Source of the DNA: Bacillus sp. AZ43
GTDB lineage: Bacteria; Actinomycetota; Actinomycetes; Mycobacteriales; Geodermatophilaceae
NCBI GenBank assembly: GCA_004570425.1
Contig: SPQJ01000016.1
Location: 1-64,000, forward strand
Length of the DNA stretch: 64,000 nucleotides
Direction: 5' to 3'
In this document: piece by piece, positions 51,416 to 60,629 of the stretch
Layout: each line of letters begins with the position of its first letter
How positions within the stretch are numbered: position 1 is the stretch's first letter
Translations under genes and position numbers: made by a program
Notes under the pieces: model-generated
The model's database searches: none
What the model was told of the DNA's origin: nothing
Seen by the model: the letters and a program-made list of their open reading frames with translations, nothing else

Positions 51416-52366
51416 ATGGCTGACGAGGAGCGCGACGGCGTCGCCCTGAGCAGCCTGGACGCGCCGCTGGGCGACGGGCTCGAGGTGACCAAGCGGGCCC
51501 TCGTCGACTACGCCGATGCCGTCGCCGACCGGCTGGTGCCGCAGCTGGCCGGGCGACCGCTGTCGGTCAAGCGCGTCCGGCCCGGGCAGGCGCCGTTCAT
51601 GCAGCGCAACGTCAGCAAGGGTGCGCCCGACTGGGTGCGCACCGCGCCGATGTGGTCGGAGGGCTCGCACCGCGAGATCCACCAGGTGCTCTGCGACGAC
51701 CGGCGCACGCTGCTGTGGCTGGCCAACCAGCGGGCGGTGGAGCTGCACGTGCCGTTCTTCCGCGTCGGCGAACCGGAGCCGACCGGACTGGTGCTCGACC
51801 TGGACCCGCCCGAGGGGGCCGACTTCGCCGTCGTCGTGGCCGCGGCCCGGCTGGTCCGGCGGGCGCTCGACGAGTCGGGGCTCGCCGGCGCGGTGAAGAC
51901 GAGCGGATCGAAGGGGCTGCACGTCGTCGTCCCGGTGCAGGGTTCCTCGTTCGAGGACGTCGCGGCCGCCACCCGGGCGCTGGCCGCCCGCACCGCACGG
52001 CTCGACCCGGAGCTGGCCACCACCGCCTACCTGCTGCAGGACCGCGGCGGCCGGGTGTTCGTCGACTCGACCCGGTCGGGCCAGGGCACGATCGTGGCCG
52101 CCTACAGCCCGCGCATCCGCCCCGGGCTGCCCGTCTCCTTCCCGGTGGGATGGGAGGACCTGGACGACGTCCGGCCCGGGGACTTCACCGTGACGACGGC
52201 GCCGGGGCTGCTGGGTGGCCGCGACCCGTGGGCGGAGGCGTTGCCCGAGCCGCAGGAGCTGCCCGCCGACCTGGTCGCCGAGGGCCACACGATCCCGGTC
52301 GCCCGGGTCGCGGCGATGCACGAGGGCAAGCGCCGGAAGCGGGCCGCCGAGGCCGGCGGAGCCTGA
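51416..52366 (+). CDS. LigD-type DNA polymerase/primase domain protein
   Basis: 316 residues matching the Pol (PE-PolDom) part of actinobacterial LigD: KRVRPGQAPFMQRNVSKGAPDWV, the catalytic LDLDPPEG (two Asp), KTSGSKGLHVVVPV, FVDSTRSGQGTIVAAYSPR. It extends and fills ends in non-homologous end joining. No ligase or nuclease domain is fused and no ku gene is adjacent, so it is a stand-alone polymerase. It starts 5 bases after the MBL gene, inserted in the otherwise mycobacteria-like order. Confidence 0.88.
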   Translation: MADEERDGVALSSLDAPLGDGLEVTKRALVDYADAVADRLVPQLAGRPLSVKRVRPGQAPFMQRNVSKGAPDWVRTAPMWSEGSHREIHQVLCDDRRTLLWLANQRAVELHVPFFRVGEPEPTGLVLDLDPPEGADFAVVVAAARLVRRALDESGLAGAVKTSGSKGLHVVVPVQGSSFEDVAAATRALAARTARLDPELATTAYLLQDRGGRVFVDSTRSGQGTIVAAYSPRIRPGLPVSFPVGWEDLDDVRPGDFTVTTAPGLLGGRDPWAEALPEPQELPADLVAEGHTIPVARVAAMHEGKRRKRAAEAGGA

Positions 52367-52448
52367 CCGTCGTCCCCAGGCCGGAGCCCGGTCCACAGAT
52401 CCGCCGGACGGTCGCTGTTCCGTCGGTGCCTCGGCGCACGCTCCGTGC

Positions 52449-52934
52449 ATGACGCAGGATCCGCAGACCATCGCCTGGCTGGACCAGGAGGACGCCCGGC
52501 TCGCCCAGGTGGTGCGCCGGCATCGCTGGGCCGTCCAGCACGTCGCCGCAGGGGAGGGGAGCGGCGAGCCCTCGTTCGCCTACACGGTGGGGCTCTTCGG
52601 CCTGGGCCACCCCGAGCTCGTCGTGGTCGGCGTCGACCACGAGCTGGCCTGCGGCGTCCTGAACGAGGTCGCGGCCATGGTGCTCGACGGGCGCGACCTC
52701 GTGGCCGGTGAGGTGATCCGCGACGACGACGGCACGCCGGTGCTCGCGGTGGAGCACCTGCCCAATCCCGGCGAGGTGCTCTTCTCGGCCAACCGCTTCT
52801 ACCTGCGCCCCGACGAGTTCTCCGTGCCCGCCTACCAGCTCACCTGGGCGCTGCCGGGCGGCATCTTTCCCTGGGACGACGACTACCCGTGCGACGACGA
52901 CTGCCAGCCGCGGCCGGGCACGTGGCGCGCCTGA
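52449..52934 (+). CDS. DUF4262 protein
   Basis: 161 residues. The DUF4262 pattern is clear: RHRWAVQHV...SFAYTVGLFGLGHPELVVVGVD, then VLFSANRFY and YQLTWALPGGIFPWDDDYPCDDDCQP. The family is small, cytoplasmic and uncharacterised. ATG at 52449. Convergent with bcp. Confidence 0.85.
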   Translation: MTQDPQTIAWLDQEDARLAQVVRRHRWAVQHVAAGEGSGEPSFAYTVGLFGLGHPELVVVGVDHELACGVLNEVAAMVLDGRDLVAGEVIRDDDGTPVLAVEHLPNPGEVLFSANRFYLRPDEFSVPAYQLTWALPGGIFPWDDDYPCDDDCQPRPGTWRA

Positions 52935-52951
52935 CCGGGTGGTCCCTGCCC

Positions 52952-53440
52952 TCAGTCGATCCCGAGGTCGCGCATCAGCTTGGCGACGTGGCCCGTGGCC
53001 TTGACGTTGTAGGAGGCCTTCTCGATCCGGCCCTCGGCGTCGACGATGAAGGTCGAGCGGATCACGCCGACGACCTCCTTGCCGTAGAGCTTCTTCGGTC
53101 CGTAGGCGCCGTACGCGCTCAGCACCGCCTTGTCCGGGTCGGAGACGAGGGTGATGCCGAGGTCCTCCTTCTCCCGGAAGCGGAGCAGCTTCTCCGGCGG
53201 GTCGGGGGAGATGCCGATGATGTCCAGCCCCGCCTCGGCGAGGTGGCCGGCCGAGGCGGTGAAGTCGACGGCCTGGGTGGTGCAGCCCGGCGTCATCGCG
53301 GCGGGGTAGCAGTAGACGATGACCCGGCGGCCGCGGTAGTCGGCCAGCGACACCGGCCTGCCGTCGGCGTCGGGGAGCGTGAAGTCCGGGGCCGGGTCGC
53401 CGGGGGACAGGCGGACGGGTGCCGTGGCGGTCTCGCTCAT
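52952..53440 (-). CDS. bcp: Peroxiredoxin (BCP/PrxQ family)
   Basis: 162 residues, thioredoxin fold. The peroxidatic Cys is in [14 protein letters not shown], with the catalytic Thr in place and Arg further on. PrxQ enzymes often have a resolving Cys five residues later (TPGCTxQAC); here that position is Val, and no other Cys is visible after it except CY in the first strand, so it should work as a 1-Cys type or with an external thiol. It reduces H2O2 and organic peroxides. Confidence 0.93.
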   Translation of the reverse strand: MSETATAPVRLSPGDPAPDFTLPDADGRPVSLADYRGRRVIVYCYPAAMTPGCTTQAVDFTASAGHLAEAGLDIIGISPDPPEKLLRFREKEDLGITLVSDPDKAVLSAYGAYGPKKLYGKEVVGVIRSTFIVDAEGRIEKASYNVKATGHVAKLMRDLGID

Positions 53441-53486
53441 GCCGAGCATCCTGCCGTGCCCGGGTGGCCGCGCGGCAGGGGGGCGG

Positions 53487-53891
53487 TCAGCCGGCGAGGA
53501 AGGAGAACCGCACGTGCCGGGTGTGGTTGTCCACGTTGGTGTCGACCAGGCAGATGCGCTGCCAGGTGCCCAGCTGCATGAGCCCCTCGAGCACGGGCAC
53601 CGTCGCGTGCGGCGGCACGAACGCCGGCAGCACGTGGTCGCGGCCGTGGCCGGAGCTCCCGTGCCGGTGGCGCCACCGGTCGTCGCGGGGCAGCAGCTCG
53701 TCGAGCTGGGCCAGCAGGTCGTCGTCGCTGCCCGACCCGGTCTCCAGGATCGCGATGCCGGCGGTCGCGTGCGGGACGAAGACCTGCAGCAGCCCGTCGG
53801 CCTCCTGCTTCACGAACTCGGCGCACTCGTCGGTCAGGTCGACGACCACCGGGACGCCGCCGGTCCGGACGGCACGCAGCTCCGATCGCAT
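53487..53891 (-). CDS. YjbQ/UPF0047-family protein
   Basis: 134 residues. Signature blocks are [30 protein letters not shown]...[20 protein letters not shown] and [20 protein letters not shown], with the conserved His/Asp/Glu metal-like residues. Some members have thiamine-phosphate-synthase side activity; physiological role unclear. Divergent from rph. Confidence 0.9.
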   Translation of the reverse strand: MRSELRAVRTGGVPVVVDLTDECAEFVKQEADGLLQVFVPHATAGIAILETGSGSDDDLLAQLDELLPRDDRWRHRHGSSGHGRDHVLPAFVPPHATVPVLEGLMQLGTWQRICLVDTNVDNHTRHVRFSFLAG

Positions 53892-53967
53892 GAGTGGATC
53901 TTGGCCGCCCCGGCCCCGCCCCGCACGGCGGCGGGCCGCGGGTCGGCGCCAACTACCCTGGTTCCCC

Positions 53968-54690
53968 GTGACCCGCCCCGACGGCCGTGCGGCCGACCAG
54001 CTCCGTCCGGTGACCATCACCCGCAACTGGCTCGACCACGCGGAAGGCTCCGTGCTCGTCGAGTTCGGCCGCACCCGCGTCCTCTGCGCGGCCAGCGTCA
54101 CCGAGGGTGTGCCCCGCTGGCGCAAGGGCTCGGGCCTCGGCTGGGTCACCGCCGAGTACTCGATGCTGCCGCGCGCCACGCACACCCGCAGCGACCGCGA
54201 GTCGGTGAAGGGGAAGATCGGCGGCCGCACCCACGAGATCAGCCGGCTGATCGGCCGCTCGCTGCGCGCCGCGATCGACCTGGGCGCGCTGGGGGAGAAC
54301 AGCATCGCCATCGACTGCGACGTCCTGCAGGCCGACGGCGGCACCCGGACGGCCGCGATCACCGGCGCCTACGTGGCGCTGGCCGATGCCGTGTCCTGGC
54401 TCGGCGAGCGCAAGAAGCTGGCCAAGCCGACCGCCATCGTGCAGTCGGTCGCCGCGGTGAGCGTCGGCGTCATCGACGGCGAGCCGCGCCTGGACCTCGC
54501 CTACGAGGAGGACGTGCGGGCCGGCACCGACATGAACGTCGTCTGCACCGGCGACGGCGACTTCGTCGAGGTGCAGGGCACCGCCGAGGGCGCGGTCTTC
54601 GACCGGAAGACCCTCGACGCGCTGCTCGACCTCGCCGTCGCCGGGTGCGGCGAGCTGGGCCGGCTGCAGGCCGACGCGCTGGCCCGATGA
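53968..54690 (+). CDS. rph: Ribonuclease PH
   Basis: 240 residues. [28 protein letters not shown] at the start, [23 protein letters not shown], the arginine-rich phosphate site in [15 protein letters not shown], and [20 protein letters not shown] are present. It trims tRNA 3' ends using phosphate and forms hexamers. GTG at 53968 follows TACCCT by 8 bases. ATGA overlap with rdgB, same order as Rv1340-Rv1341. Confidence 0.95.
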   Translation: MTRPDGRAADQLRPVTITRNWLDHAEGSVLVEFGRTRVLCAASVTEGVPRWRKGSGLGWVTAEYSMLPRATHTRSDRESVKGKIGGRTHEISRLIGRSLRAAIDLGALGENSIAIDCDVLQADGGTRTAAITGAYVALADAVSWLGERKKLAKPTAIVQSVAAVSVGVIDGEPRLDLAYEEDVRAGTDMNVVCTGDGDFVEVQGTAEGAVFDRKTLDALLDLAVAGCGELGRLQADALAR

Positions 54691-55295
54691 CCCGCCTCCT
54701 GCTGGCCACCCGCAACGCGGGCAAGCTCGCCGAGCTGCAGCGGCTGCTGGAGACCGCCGTCCCCGGGGTCGAGGTGATCGGCCTGCGCGACGTGCCGGAG
54801 TACCCGGAGGCGCCCGAGACCGGCGCGACCTTCGAGGAGAACGCGCTGCTCAAGGCGCGCGAGGCGGTGCGCCACACCGGCCTGCCCGCGGTGGCCGACG
54901 ACTCCGGACTCGCCGTCGACGCGCTCAACGGGATGCCGGGCGTGCTCTCCGCGCGCTGGTCGGGCCGGCACGGCGACGACGACGCCAACACCGCCCTGCT
55001 GCTGGGCCAGGTCGCCGACGTGCCCGACGAGCGCCGCGGCGCGGCCTTCGTCTGCGCGGCCGCGCTGGTCACACCCGACGGCACCGAGCGGGTCATCGAG
55101 CGCCGGTGGCGGGGCCGGGTGATCCGCGAGAAGCGGGGCACGAACGGCTTCGGCTACGACCCGGTCTTCGTGCCGGAGGGGCTGGAGGCCACCTCGGCGG
55201 AGCTGGCGCCCGAGGAGAAGGACGCGCGCAGCCACCGCGGCCAGGCGTTCGCCGCGCTGGTCCCCGTGCTCGCCGAGGTCCTGGGCGGTCGCTGA
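54687..55295 (+). CDS. rdgB: dITP/XTP pyrophosphatase (RdgB/HAM1)
   Basis: 202 residues with all HAM1 motifs: [62 protein letters not shown] and [10 protein letters not shown]. It removes deaminated purine nucleotides (dITP, XTP) from the pool. Coupled to rph. Confidence 0.95.
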   Translation: MTRLLLATRNAGKLAELQRLLETAVPGVEVIGLRDVPEYPEAPETGATFEENALLKAREAVRHTGLPAVADDSGLAVDALNGMPGVLSARWSGRHGDDDANTALLLGQVADVPDERRGAAFVCAAALVTPDGTERVIERRWRGRVIREKRGTNGFGYDPVFVPEGLEATSAELAPEEKDARSHRGQAFAALVPVLAEVLGGR

Positions 55296-55298
55296 CCG

Positions 55299-55553
55299 TC
55301 AGCCGACGGCGACGAAGCCGAGCCAGTCGAGCGGGTCCTCGTCGCGCAGCGCGTCGAACCACTGGCGGCTCCACTCCGGCTCGGCGTGGCGGCCGGGCCG
55401 GTCGAGATCCGCGGCCACGACCACGCCCTCGACGCTCTCGGGCGCGCGGTGCCGGCCCCCCGTCGGTACCTGCTGGGCCGGGGGACGCGTCACGACGGCG
55501 GCGCGGGCGATCGCCGCGGGCAGCCAGGTGGCCGTGGAAGCGGGGCTCGTCAT
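55299..55553 (-). CDS. Small hypothetical protein
   Basis: 84 residues. The C-terminal part EWSRQWFDALRDEDPLDWLGFVAVG is rich in aromatic and charged residues and looks like a folded helix; the N-terminal half is Ala/Pro/Thr-rich. No family recognised and no clear ribosome site (GGAC only). It ends 3 bases from rdgB convergently. Confidence 0.4.
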   Translation of the reverse strand: MTSPASTATWLPAAIARAAVVTRPPAQQVPTGGRHRAPESVEGVVVAADLDRPGRHAEPEWSRQWFDALRDEDPLDWLGFVAVG

Positions 55554-55624
55554 GCCGTCCAGTTCGGTCGCGGAACCGGTCCGCACCAGGCGGGCTGCCG
55601 GCGAGCCACCCCGAGGGGTGAGGG

Positions 55625-56236
55625 TCAGGCGGTCGCGCGTCCCTCGTACATGTAGCCGGCCACCTTGGGGGCGGTCTCCTCGTACGCGGCGTCGAGCCGC
55701 GTCACCGTCAGCGGCGAGGCCTCGAGCAGCGACCGGACGTCGTTGTCGAGCACGCACCCCGACACGGCCCTGTTGATCCGGTTGCCGCGCCGCTGCCATC
55801 GCACCACCCCCGGGTCGGGGGCGAGTCCGTGCTCGACGAAGTGCAGAGCCGCACCGGGCTTGAGCACCCGTGCGATCTCCGCGAGCGCGCGGGCGCCGTC
55901 CGGGATGCCGCAGAGCACCCAGGTGCAGAGCGCGCCGTCGAAGCGGTCGTCGGGGAACGGCAGCGCCTGCGCGTCGTCGCCCGCCACCACGACCGGGACC
56001 GCGGACGCCTCCCGCCGGGGTCGGGAGAGCTCCAGAGCCGTCGCCGACGGCTCCACGGCCCACACGCCGGTGACCGCCGTCGGCAGGTACGGCTGGTTGA
56101 GCCCCGCCCCGTACCCGATCTCGACGACGTCGCCGGCCAGCCCCGCGCAGACCCGGGCGCGCATCGTCCCGGTGATCCGGGGGGCGAGGGCCATCGCGTG
56201 CAGCCGAGGGCGCAGGTGCCTGCTGTAGATCCCCAT
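55625..56236 (-). CDS. Class I SAM-dependent methyltransferase (UbiE-like)
   Basis: 203 residues. Motif I is VVEIGYGAGLNQPYLP (Tyr in place of the usual Gly or Cys), motif II AVEPSATALELS, then LPFPDDRFDGALCTWVLCGI and ARVLKPGAALHFVEHG. The end HGLAPDPGVVRWQRRGNRINRAVSGCVLDND resembles methyltransferases annotated near phospholipid or quinone genes. Substrate unknown. Divergent from the cupin gene. Confidence 0.88.
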   Translation of the reverse strand: MGIYSRHLRPRLHAMALAPRITGTMRARVCAGLAGDVVEIGYGAGLNQPYLPTAVTGVWAVEPSATALELSRPRREASAVPVVVAGDDAQALPFPDDRFDGALCTWVLCGIPDGARALAEIARVLKPGAALHFVEHGLAPDPGVVRWQRRGNRINRAVSGCVLDNDVRSLLEASPLTVTRLDAAYEETAPKVAGYMYEGRATA

Positions 56237-56344
56237 GCCCGCAGCGTCCTCGTCCCGGGCGGACGACGGAAGCCGTTGACCCGGCGAGTGCTCCTCGGCA
56301 CCGTGACCGTCGTCCGGACGTACGCGTCGGGAGCGGAGGCGGCG

Positions 56345-56791
56345 ATGATGGTGCTGGGACCGGCCGAGGGGCCGCAGCTGACGGCGCTGGGCTCCACGTA
56401 CACCACCAAGGTGGACGCCGCGGCCAGCCGGGGGGCGTACTGGCTGGTCGAGGAGGAGTTCTGGGGGCGGACCACCCCGCTGCACACGCACACCGTCGCG
56501 GAGGAGGCCTTCTACGTCCTCTCCGGGCAGGTGGGGGTGTGGCTGGGCGACGCCGAGACCGTGGCCGGTCCCGGCACGTTCCTGCTCGTCCCGCGCGGGA
56601 CACCGCACGGTCTGCGCCGGCTCAGCGACGAGTCGGTGCGGATGCTGACCCTGGTCTCGCCGGCGGGGATCGAGAGCTTCTTCGCGGCCGTGGCGCACCA
56701 GGGCGAGGACGAGCTGCTCGCCGATCCCGGCCGGCTCGTCGAGCTGGCGGCCGAGCACGGCACCCAGATCGTGGGGGACTACCCGGTCTGA
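56345..56791 (+). CDS. Cupin-domain protein
   Basis: 148 residues. One cupin barrel with motif 1 LHTHTVAEEAFYVLSGQVGVWLGD and motif 2 GTFLLVPRGTPHGLRR; the His-Thr-His...Glu...His set can bind a metal. Resembles quercetin-dioxygenase-like small cupins. ATG at 56345 is chosen for GGAGG 5 bases upstream; GTG at 56303 would add 14 residues. Confidence 0.85.
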   Translation: MMVLGPAEGPQLTALGSTYTTKVDAAASRGAYWLVEEEFWGRTTPLHTHTVAEEAFYVLSGQVGVWLGDAETVAGPGTFLLVPRGTPHGLRRLSDESVRMLTLVSPAGIESFFAAVAHQGEDELLADPGRLVELAAEHGTQIVGDYPV

Positions 56792-56829
56792 GACGCGTGC
56801 GCGGCCACGCGCCCGGGCACAGCAGGCGG

Positions 56830-57747
56830 GTGCGGGTCGAGGTCGGCGAGGTGCGGGCGCTGCGCTTCGACGACGGCCGCCCGGTGACGGCTGCCTCCGG
56901 GATCGCGCCGCTCGGGAGCGGGTGGCTCGTCGTCCAGGACGACGCGACGGTCGCGGCCTGGCTGCACGACGGCGCGGTGGAGCCGGTGCGGGTGCTCCCG
57001 CCGGTCGACGGGCACGACAGGTTCGCCGAGGCCGACGGGACCAAGCACCTCAAGCCGGATCTCGAGGTGGCCTGCCCCGCCGAGGTCGACGGGGAGCCGG
57101 CCGTCCTGCTCCTGGGGTCGGGCTCCACGCCCCGGCGCATGCGGGGCGTGCTGGTCCGGCTGTCCGACGGCCGGCCCCACGTCAGCGCCGGAGACCTGGG
57201 CCCGCTGTACGCCCGGGTCGCGCGGCGGCTCGGCCTGCCGATGGAGCACCTGAACCTGGAGGGCGCGAGCCGGCACGGCGGCACCGTGCGGTGGTTCAAC
57301 CGCGGCAACCTCGCCGCGGGCGTGCCGTCGGCCAGCGTCGACCTGCCGCTGGAGAGCCTGGTCGCGGCGGTGCTGGGCCGGGGTGACCCGGACGCGGTAC
57401 CTCTCTCTCCGCCGCGCGAGTACGCGCTCGGGGAGGTGGCCGGAGTCGGGCTGGCCGTCACCGACGCGGTCGCGCTGCCCGACGGCCGGATGCTGCTCAG
57501 CGCGGCCGCGGAGGACAGCCCGAACGCCGTCGACGACGGCCCGGTCGTCGCGAGCGCGCTCGTCCTGGTCGAGGCGGAGCGCGTGGTGGTGGCCCCGATC
57601 CCGGAGATCGGCGGGCACGTGCACAAGGTGGAGGGACTCGCCCTGCGCGGGGCCGGCGAGGGCCGGGTGGACCTGCTGGCGGTGGTCGACGTCGACGACC
57701 CCGCCGTCCCGTCGGCGGTGCTCGAGCTCCGCGTCCTCCTGCCCTGA
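56830..57747 (+). CDS. Conserved protein with beta-propeller-like repeats (DUF6910 type)
   Basis: 305 residues. Hydrophobic beta strands ending in VVxx/LLxx recur (GWLVVQDD, AVLLLGSG, RMLLSAAAED, ALVLVEAE, DLLAVVDVDD), suggesting a propeller. Conserved-looking parts are DGTKHLKPDLEVACP, MEHLNLEGASRHGGTVRWFNRGN and PEIGGHVHKVEGLAL. I believe it belongs to an actinobacterial family of unknown function. It has no signal peptide. GTG start 39 bases after the cupin gene, likely co-transcribed. Confidence 0.7.
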   Translation: MRVEVGEVRALRFDDGRPVTAASGIAPLGSGWLVVQDDATVAAWLHDGAVEPVRVLPPVDGHDRFAEADGTKHLKPDLEVACPAEVDGEPAVLLLGSGSTPRRMRGVLVRLSDGRPHVSAGDLGPLYARVARRLGLPMEHLNLEGASRHGGTVRWFNRGNLAAGVPSASVDLPLESLVAAVLGRGDPDAVPLSPPREYALGEVAGVGLAVTDAVALPDGRMLLSAAAEDSPNAVDDGPVVASALVLVEAERVVVAPIPEIGGHVHKVEGLALRGAGEGRVDLLAVVDVDDPAVPSAVLELRVLLP

Positions 57748-57924
57748 CCTCGCTCCCGGATCCGGCGCACGTCCTCGAGCAGCGCCATGCGGCGCGGCCG
57801 AGCCGGAGTCCCCGGGTCACCCGGACGGGGGAGCCACCGCGAACTTCGGTCGAGCACAACGGAACGTCGGCCGAAGGAGTCGTACGCGGTCGCAGCCGGT
57901 GGCCGCCGGACCCGAAGGGGCCCC

Positions 57925-59937
57925 ATGACGAGCCGGCCGAACGCTGACTCCACCGAGGAACCGCGCCCCGTGCGCCGGTCGGTCACCCTGTCGACCCATG
58001 TCGCCAGCGCGGGGCTGGTCGTCGTCCTCGCCCTGCTGATGGTCTTCTCGGTCAGCGCCGCGATCGGCAACGCCGCGGCGGCGGCCCAGGCCGAGCTCAG
58101 CGTCGAGGTCTCCGAGTGGGCCGACCAGGCGGAGAGCTCGCTGGCCCTGCAGGAGGAGTACGCCGACCAGCGGGTGGACGGCGACAACCGCCAGCTGGCG
58201 GCCCGCTACCAGTCCGCCGTCGCCGCCACGCGGAAGGCCCTGCGCCAGATCGCGGACATCGCGCACGGTGAGGGGGAGCCACCGCAGCTGGAGCGCTGGC
58301 TGCACCTCCAGGACGAGTACGAGTCGGCCGTGGCGCAGCTACTGGTCGTGGCGGAGTCCGGTCCCGCCGCGGCCGAGGAGTTCGAGGACGAGTACGTCGA
58401 CTCCTTCTTCCAGGCCATCGAAGAGGTCGTCCACGCCGAGAGCCGGGAGCACCGGCGGGACGCGGACGACGCGCTCGCGGAGCTCCGCGACAGCCAGCAG
58501 ATGCTGCTGTGGGTGACGCCGGCGGTCTTCGGTGTCGGGCTGCTGCTCGTCGCCTGGTGCACCACGGTCCTGGTGCGCAGCCGGCGCGAGGCCGCGGCGC
58601 AGGCGGAGGAGAACCGTCGGCAGGTCCTCCACGACTCGCTCACCGGGCTGCCCAACCGCACCCTCCTGCTGCAGCGGATCGAGGCGGCCCTGGCCGCCGA
58701 GGGGCAGGACGGCGGCACCGTCGCCGTCATGGTCGTCGACCTCGACCGGTTCCGGGAGATCAACGACTCGCTCGGGCACGCGTCCGGCGACGCGGTGCTG
58801 GAGACCGTGGCCGCGCGGCTGACGCGCGCCGTCCGCGACACCGACACCGTCGCGCGGCTGGGGGCCGACGAGTTCGCCGTCGTGCTCCCCGGCGTGGAGG
58901 ACGTGGCGGCGGCTCGGGAGCTGGCCCTGCGCATGCAGGCATCGCTGGTGCGCAGCGTCGACGCGATGGGCGCCGCCCTCGACATCGACGCCAGCATCGG
59001 CATCGCCGTGTCCGGCGCGGAGTGCGTCGACGTGAACGAGCTCCTCCGCAACGCCGACATCGCCATGCACGCGGCGAAGTCCCGCGGGTTGGGCGTCTCC
59101 GTCTTCGACGCCACCATGGACTCGCACACCCCCGGGCAGCTCGGCCTCCTGAGCGATCTGCGCCGCGCCATCGACGCGCGGGAGCTGGTCCTGCACTACC
59201 AGCCGAAGATCACCTCGGCCGGCGAGGTCGGCGGCGTGGAGGCACTGGTGCGGTGGGCGCACCCGGAACGGGGGATGGTCAGCCCGGCGGTGTTCATCCC
59301 GCTCGCGGAGCGCACGCCCCTGATCCACGCGCTCACCCGGCTGGTGATCGACACGGCGCTGGCCCAGTGCGCGCGGTGGCGTGCAGACGGTCGGAACCTG
59401 CAGGTGGCCGTCAACGTCTCGGCACGCAACCTCCTCGACGACAGCTTCGTCGAGGACGTGCTCGCCCTCCTGGCGCGGCGACGGCTGCCGGCGTCCTCGC
59501 TGGAGCTGGAGGTGACCGAGAGCGCGATCATGGCCGAGCCGGTCCGCGCGCAGCAGATGCTCGGCCGGCTCGCCGCCGCGGGCGTGACCCTCTCGATCGA
59601 CGACTTCGGCGCCGGTTACACCTCGCTGGCGCACCTCAAGGGTCTGCCGGTCCACCAGCTCAAGATCGACCGGTCGTTCGTCTCGCAGATGACCGTCGAC
59701 CCGAGCGACGCGGTCATCGTCCGGTCGGTGATCGAGCTGGCGCACAACCTGGGGCTGAGCACCGTCGCCGAGGGCGTCGAGGACGAGGCCACGTGGCGGG
59801 AGCTGCGGGCGGCCGGCTGCGACCTGGCGCAGGGGTACCACCTGGCCCGGCCGATGCCGGCGGACGAGCTGGACGTCTGGTTCGCCTCGGCGCACCGCGG
59901 TCGGGAACTGACCAGCGGGATCGGCTCGGCGCGCTAG
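57925..59937 (+). CDS. GGDEF-EAL cyclic-di-GMP enzyme with four-helix sensor
   Basis: 670 residues. A membrane helix (about 30-52), an outside helical sensor (about 53-190, four-helix-bundle type), a second helix (about 193-215), a GGDEF domain with altered motif RLGADEFAV (about 312), then an EAL domain. The EAL part keeps EALVRW, NVSARN, ESAIM, DDFGAGYTSL, KIDRSFV, EGVED and QGYHLARP, so phosphodiesterase activity is likely; cyclase activity with GADEF is uncertain. It would set c-di-GMP levels in response to an outside signal. Confidence 0.92.
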   Translation: MTSRPNADSTEEPRPVRRSVTLSTHVASAGLVVVLALLMVFSVSAAIGNAAAAAQAELSVEVSEWADQAESSLALQEEYADQRVDGDNRQLAARYQSAVAATRKALRQIADIAHGEGEPPQLERWLHLQDEYESAVAQLLVVAESGPAAAEEFEDEYVDSFFQAIEEVVHAESREHRRDADDALAELRDSQQMLLWVTPAVFGVGLLLVAWCTTVLVRSRREAAAQAEENRRQVLHDSLTGLPNRTLLLQRIEAALAAEGQDGGTVAVMVVDLDRFREINDSLGHASGDAVLETVAARLTRAVRDTDTVARLGADEFAVVLPGVEDVAAARELALRMQASLVRSVDAMGAALDIDASIGIAVSGAECVDVNELLRNADIAMHAAKSRGLGVSVFDATMDSHTPGQLGLLSDLRRAIDARELVLHYQPKITSAGEVGGVEALVRWAHPERGMVSPAVFIPLAERTPLIHALTRLVIDTALAQCARWRADGRNLQVAVNVSARNLLDDSFVEDVLALLARRRLPASSLELEVTESAIMAEPVRAQQMLGRLAAAGVTLSIDDFGAGYTSLAHLKGLPVHQLKIDRSFVSQMTVDPSDAVIVRSVIELAHNLGLSTVAEGVEDEATWRELRAAGCDLAQGYHLARPMPADELDVWFASAHRGRELTSGIGSAR

Positions 59938-59974
59938 GTTCCCCCGACGACGGGACGGCGAAGGGGCTGGCACG

Positions 59975-60532
59975 GTGAGCGATCCGGGACGACAGGAGCC
60001 GCCATGGGGCCCGCCGGGCGGGTACCCGGCCGGTCCGCACCACCCGCCCCCGGGACCACCGCCGGGGCCACCGGCCTGGGGCCCGCCGCCGTGGGGGCCG
60101 CCCGCCTGGGGTCCGCCGCCGGAGCGGCGGACCTCCCGGTGGCTCACCGTCGGCCTGCCCATCGGCGGCGTGCTGCTGCTGGTTGGTTGCGGCGCGCTCG
60201 TCTACGCGACGGTCAGCAGCATCTCCGGCGCCGTCGGGCCCGCGCAGGACGCCGTCGAGGACTACGCCACCGCCCTCGTGGAGCAGCGCTGGGACGACGC
60301 GCACGACATGCTCTGCGACGAGACCGCCGCCCGGATGTCGGCCGACGACCTCGAGGAGCTCTACGGCGAGCCCGAGCTCGCCGGGTTCGGCCTGGACGGC
60401 GTCCACGTCAGCTCGTACAACGGACGGACCACCGGCGACGCGACGATCACGTTCACCTACGAGCAGGGGATGGAGCAGCAGGTCGCCCTGCCCCTGGTCG
60501 AGGACGACGACGGCTGGCGGGTCTGCCCCTGA
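59975..60532 (+). CDS. Pro/Gly-rich single-span protein with DUF4878-like domain
   Basis: 185 residues. A Pro/Gly/Trp-rich start (GPPPGPPAWGPPPWGPP repeats, 1-50), one membrane helix (about 58-82), and an outside alpha/beta domain (about 88-185, VEDYATALVEQRWDDAHDMLCDETAARM..., GDATITFTYEQG) like NTF2-type DUF4878. It ends 10 bases before the tRNA-Leu fragment and is therefore the last gene of the core side. Confidence 0.78.
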   Translation: MSDPGRQEPPWGPPGGYPAGPHHPPPGPPPGPPAWGPPPWGPPAWGPPPERRTSRWLTVGLPIGGVLLLVGCGALVYATVSSISGAVGPAQDAVEDYATALVEQRWDDAHDMLCDETAARMSADDLEELYGEPELAGFGLDGVHVSSYNGRTTGDATITFTYEQGMEQQVALPLVEDDDGWRVCP

Positions 60533-60542
60533 GCAGGCCCTC

Positions 60543-60594
60543 GGTGCGGGAGGCGGGAGTCGAACCCGCACGCCCGAAGGCGCCAGATCCTAAG
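60543..60594 (-). other. 3' fragment of tRNA-Leu(UAG): attachment-site scar
   Basis: Minus strand. The anticodon loop CTTAGGA (anticodon UAG at 60592-60590) is followed by the 3' anticodon strand TCTGG, a leucine-type long variable arm (GCGCCTTCGGGCGT), T arm GCGGG-TTCGACT-CCCGC, acceptor strand CTCCCGC, discriminator A and CC. The 5' half is missing: the bases before the loop (ACGTC) cannot pair with TCTGG, and no GCGGGAG acceptor strand occurs in the next 150 bases. The break falls exactly at the anticodon loop, the usual crossover point of tyrosine integrases. This is the junction of an integrated element lying to the right. Confidence 0.85.
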
Positions 60595-60629
60595 GACGTC
60601 GGAGGCGGTTGATGAGTCACGCCGCTGGC

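Noticed and set aside
60540-60620. Complete tRNA-Leu gene
   Set aside because: The 5' acceptor strand, D arm and 5' anticodon strand are absent on either side, so only the 3' part exists.
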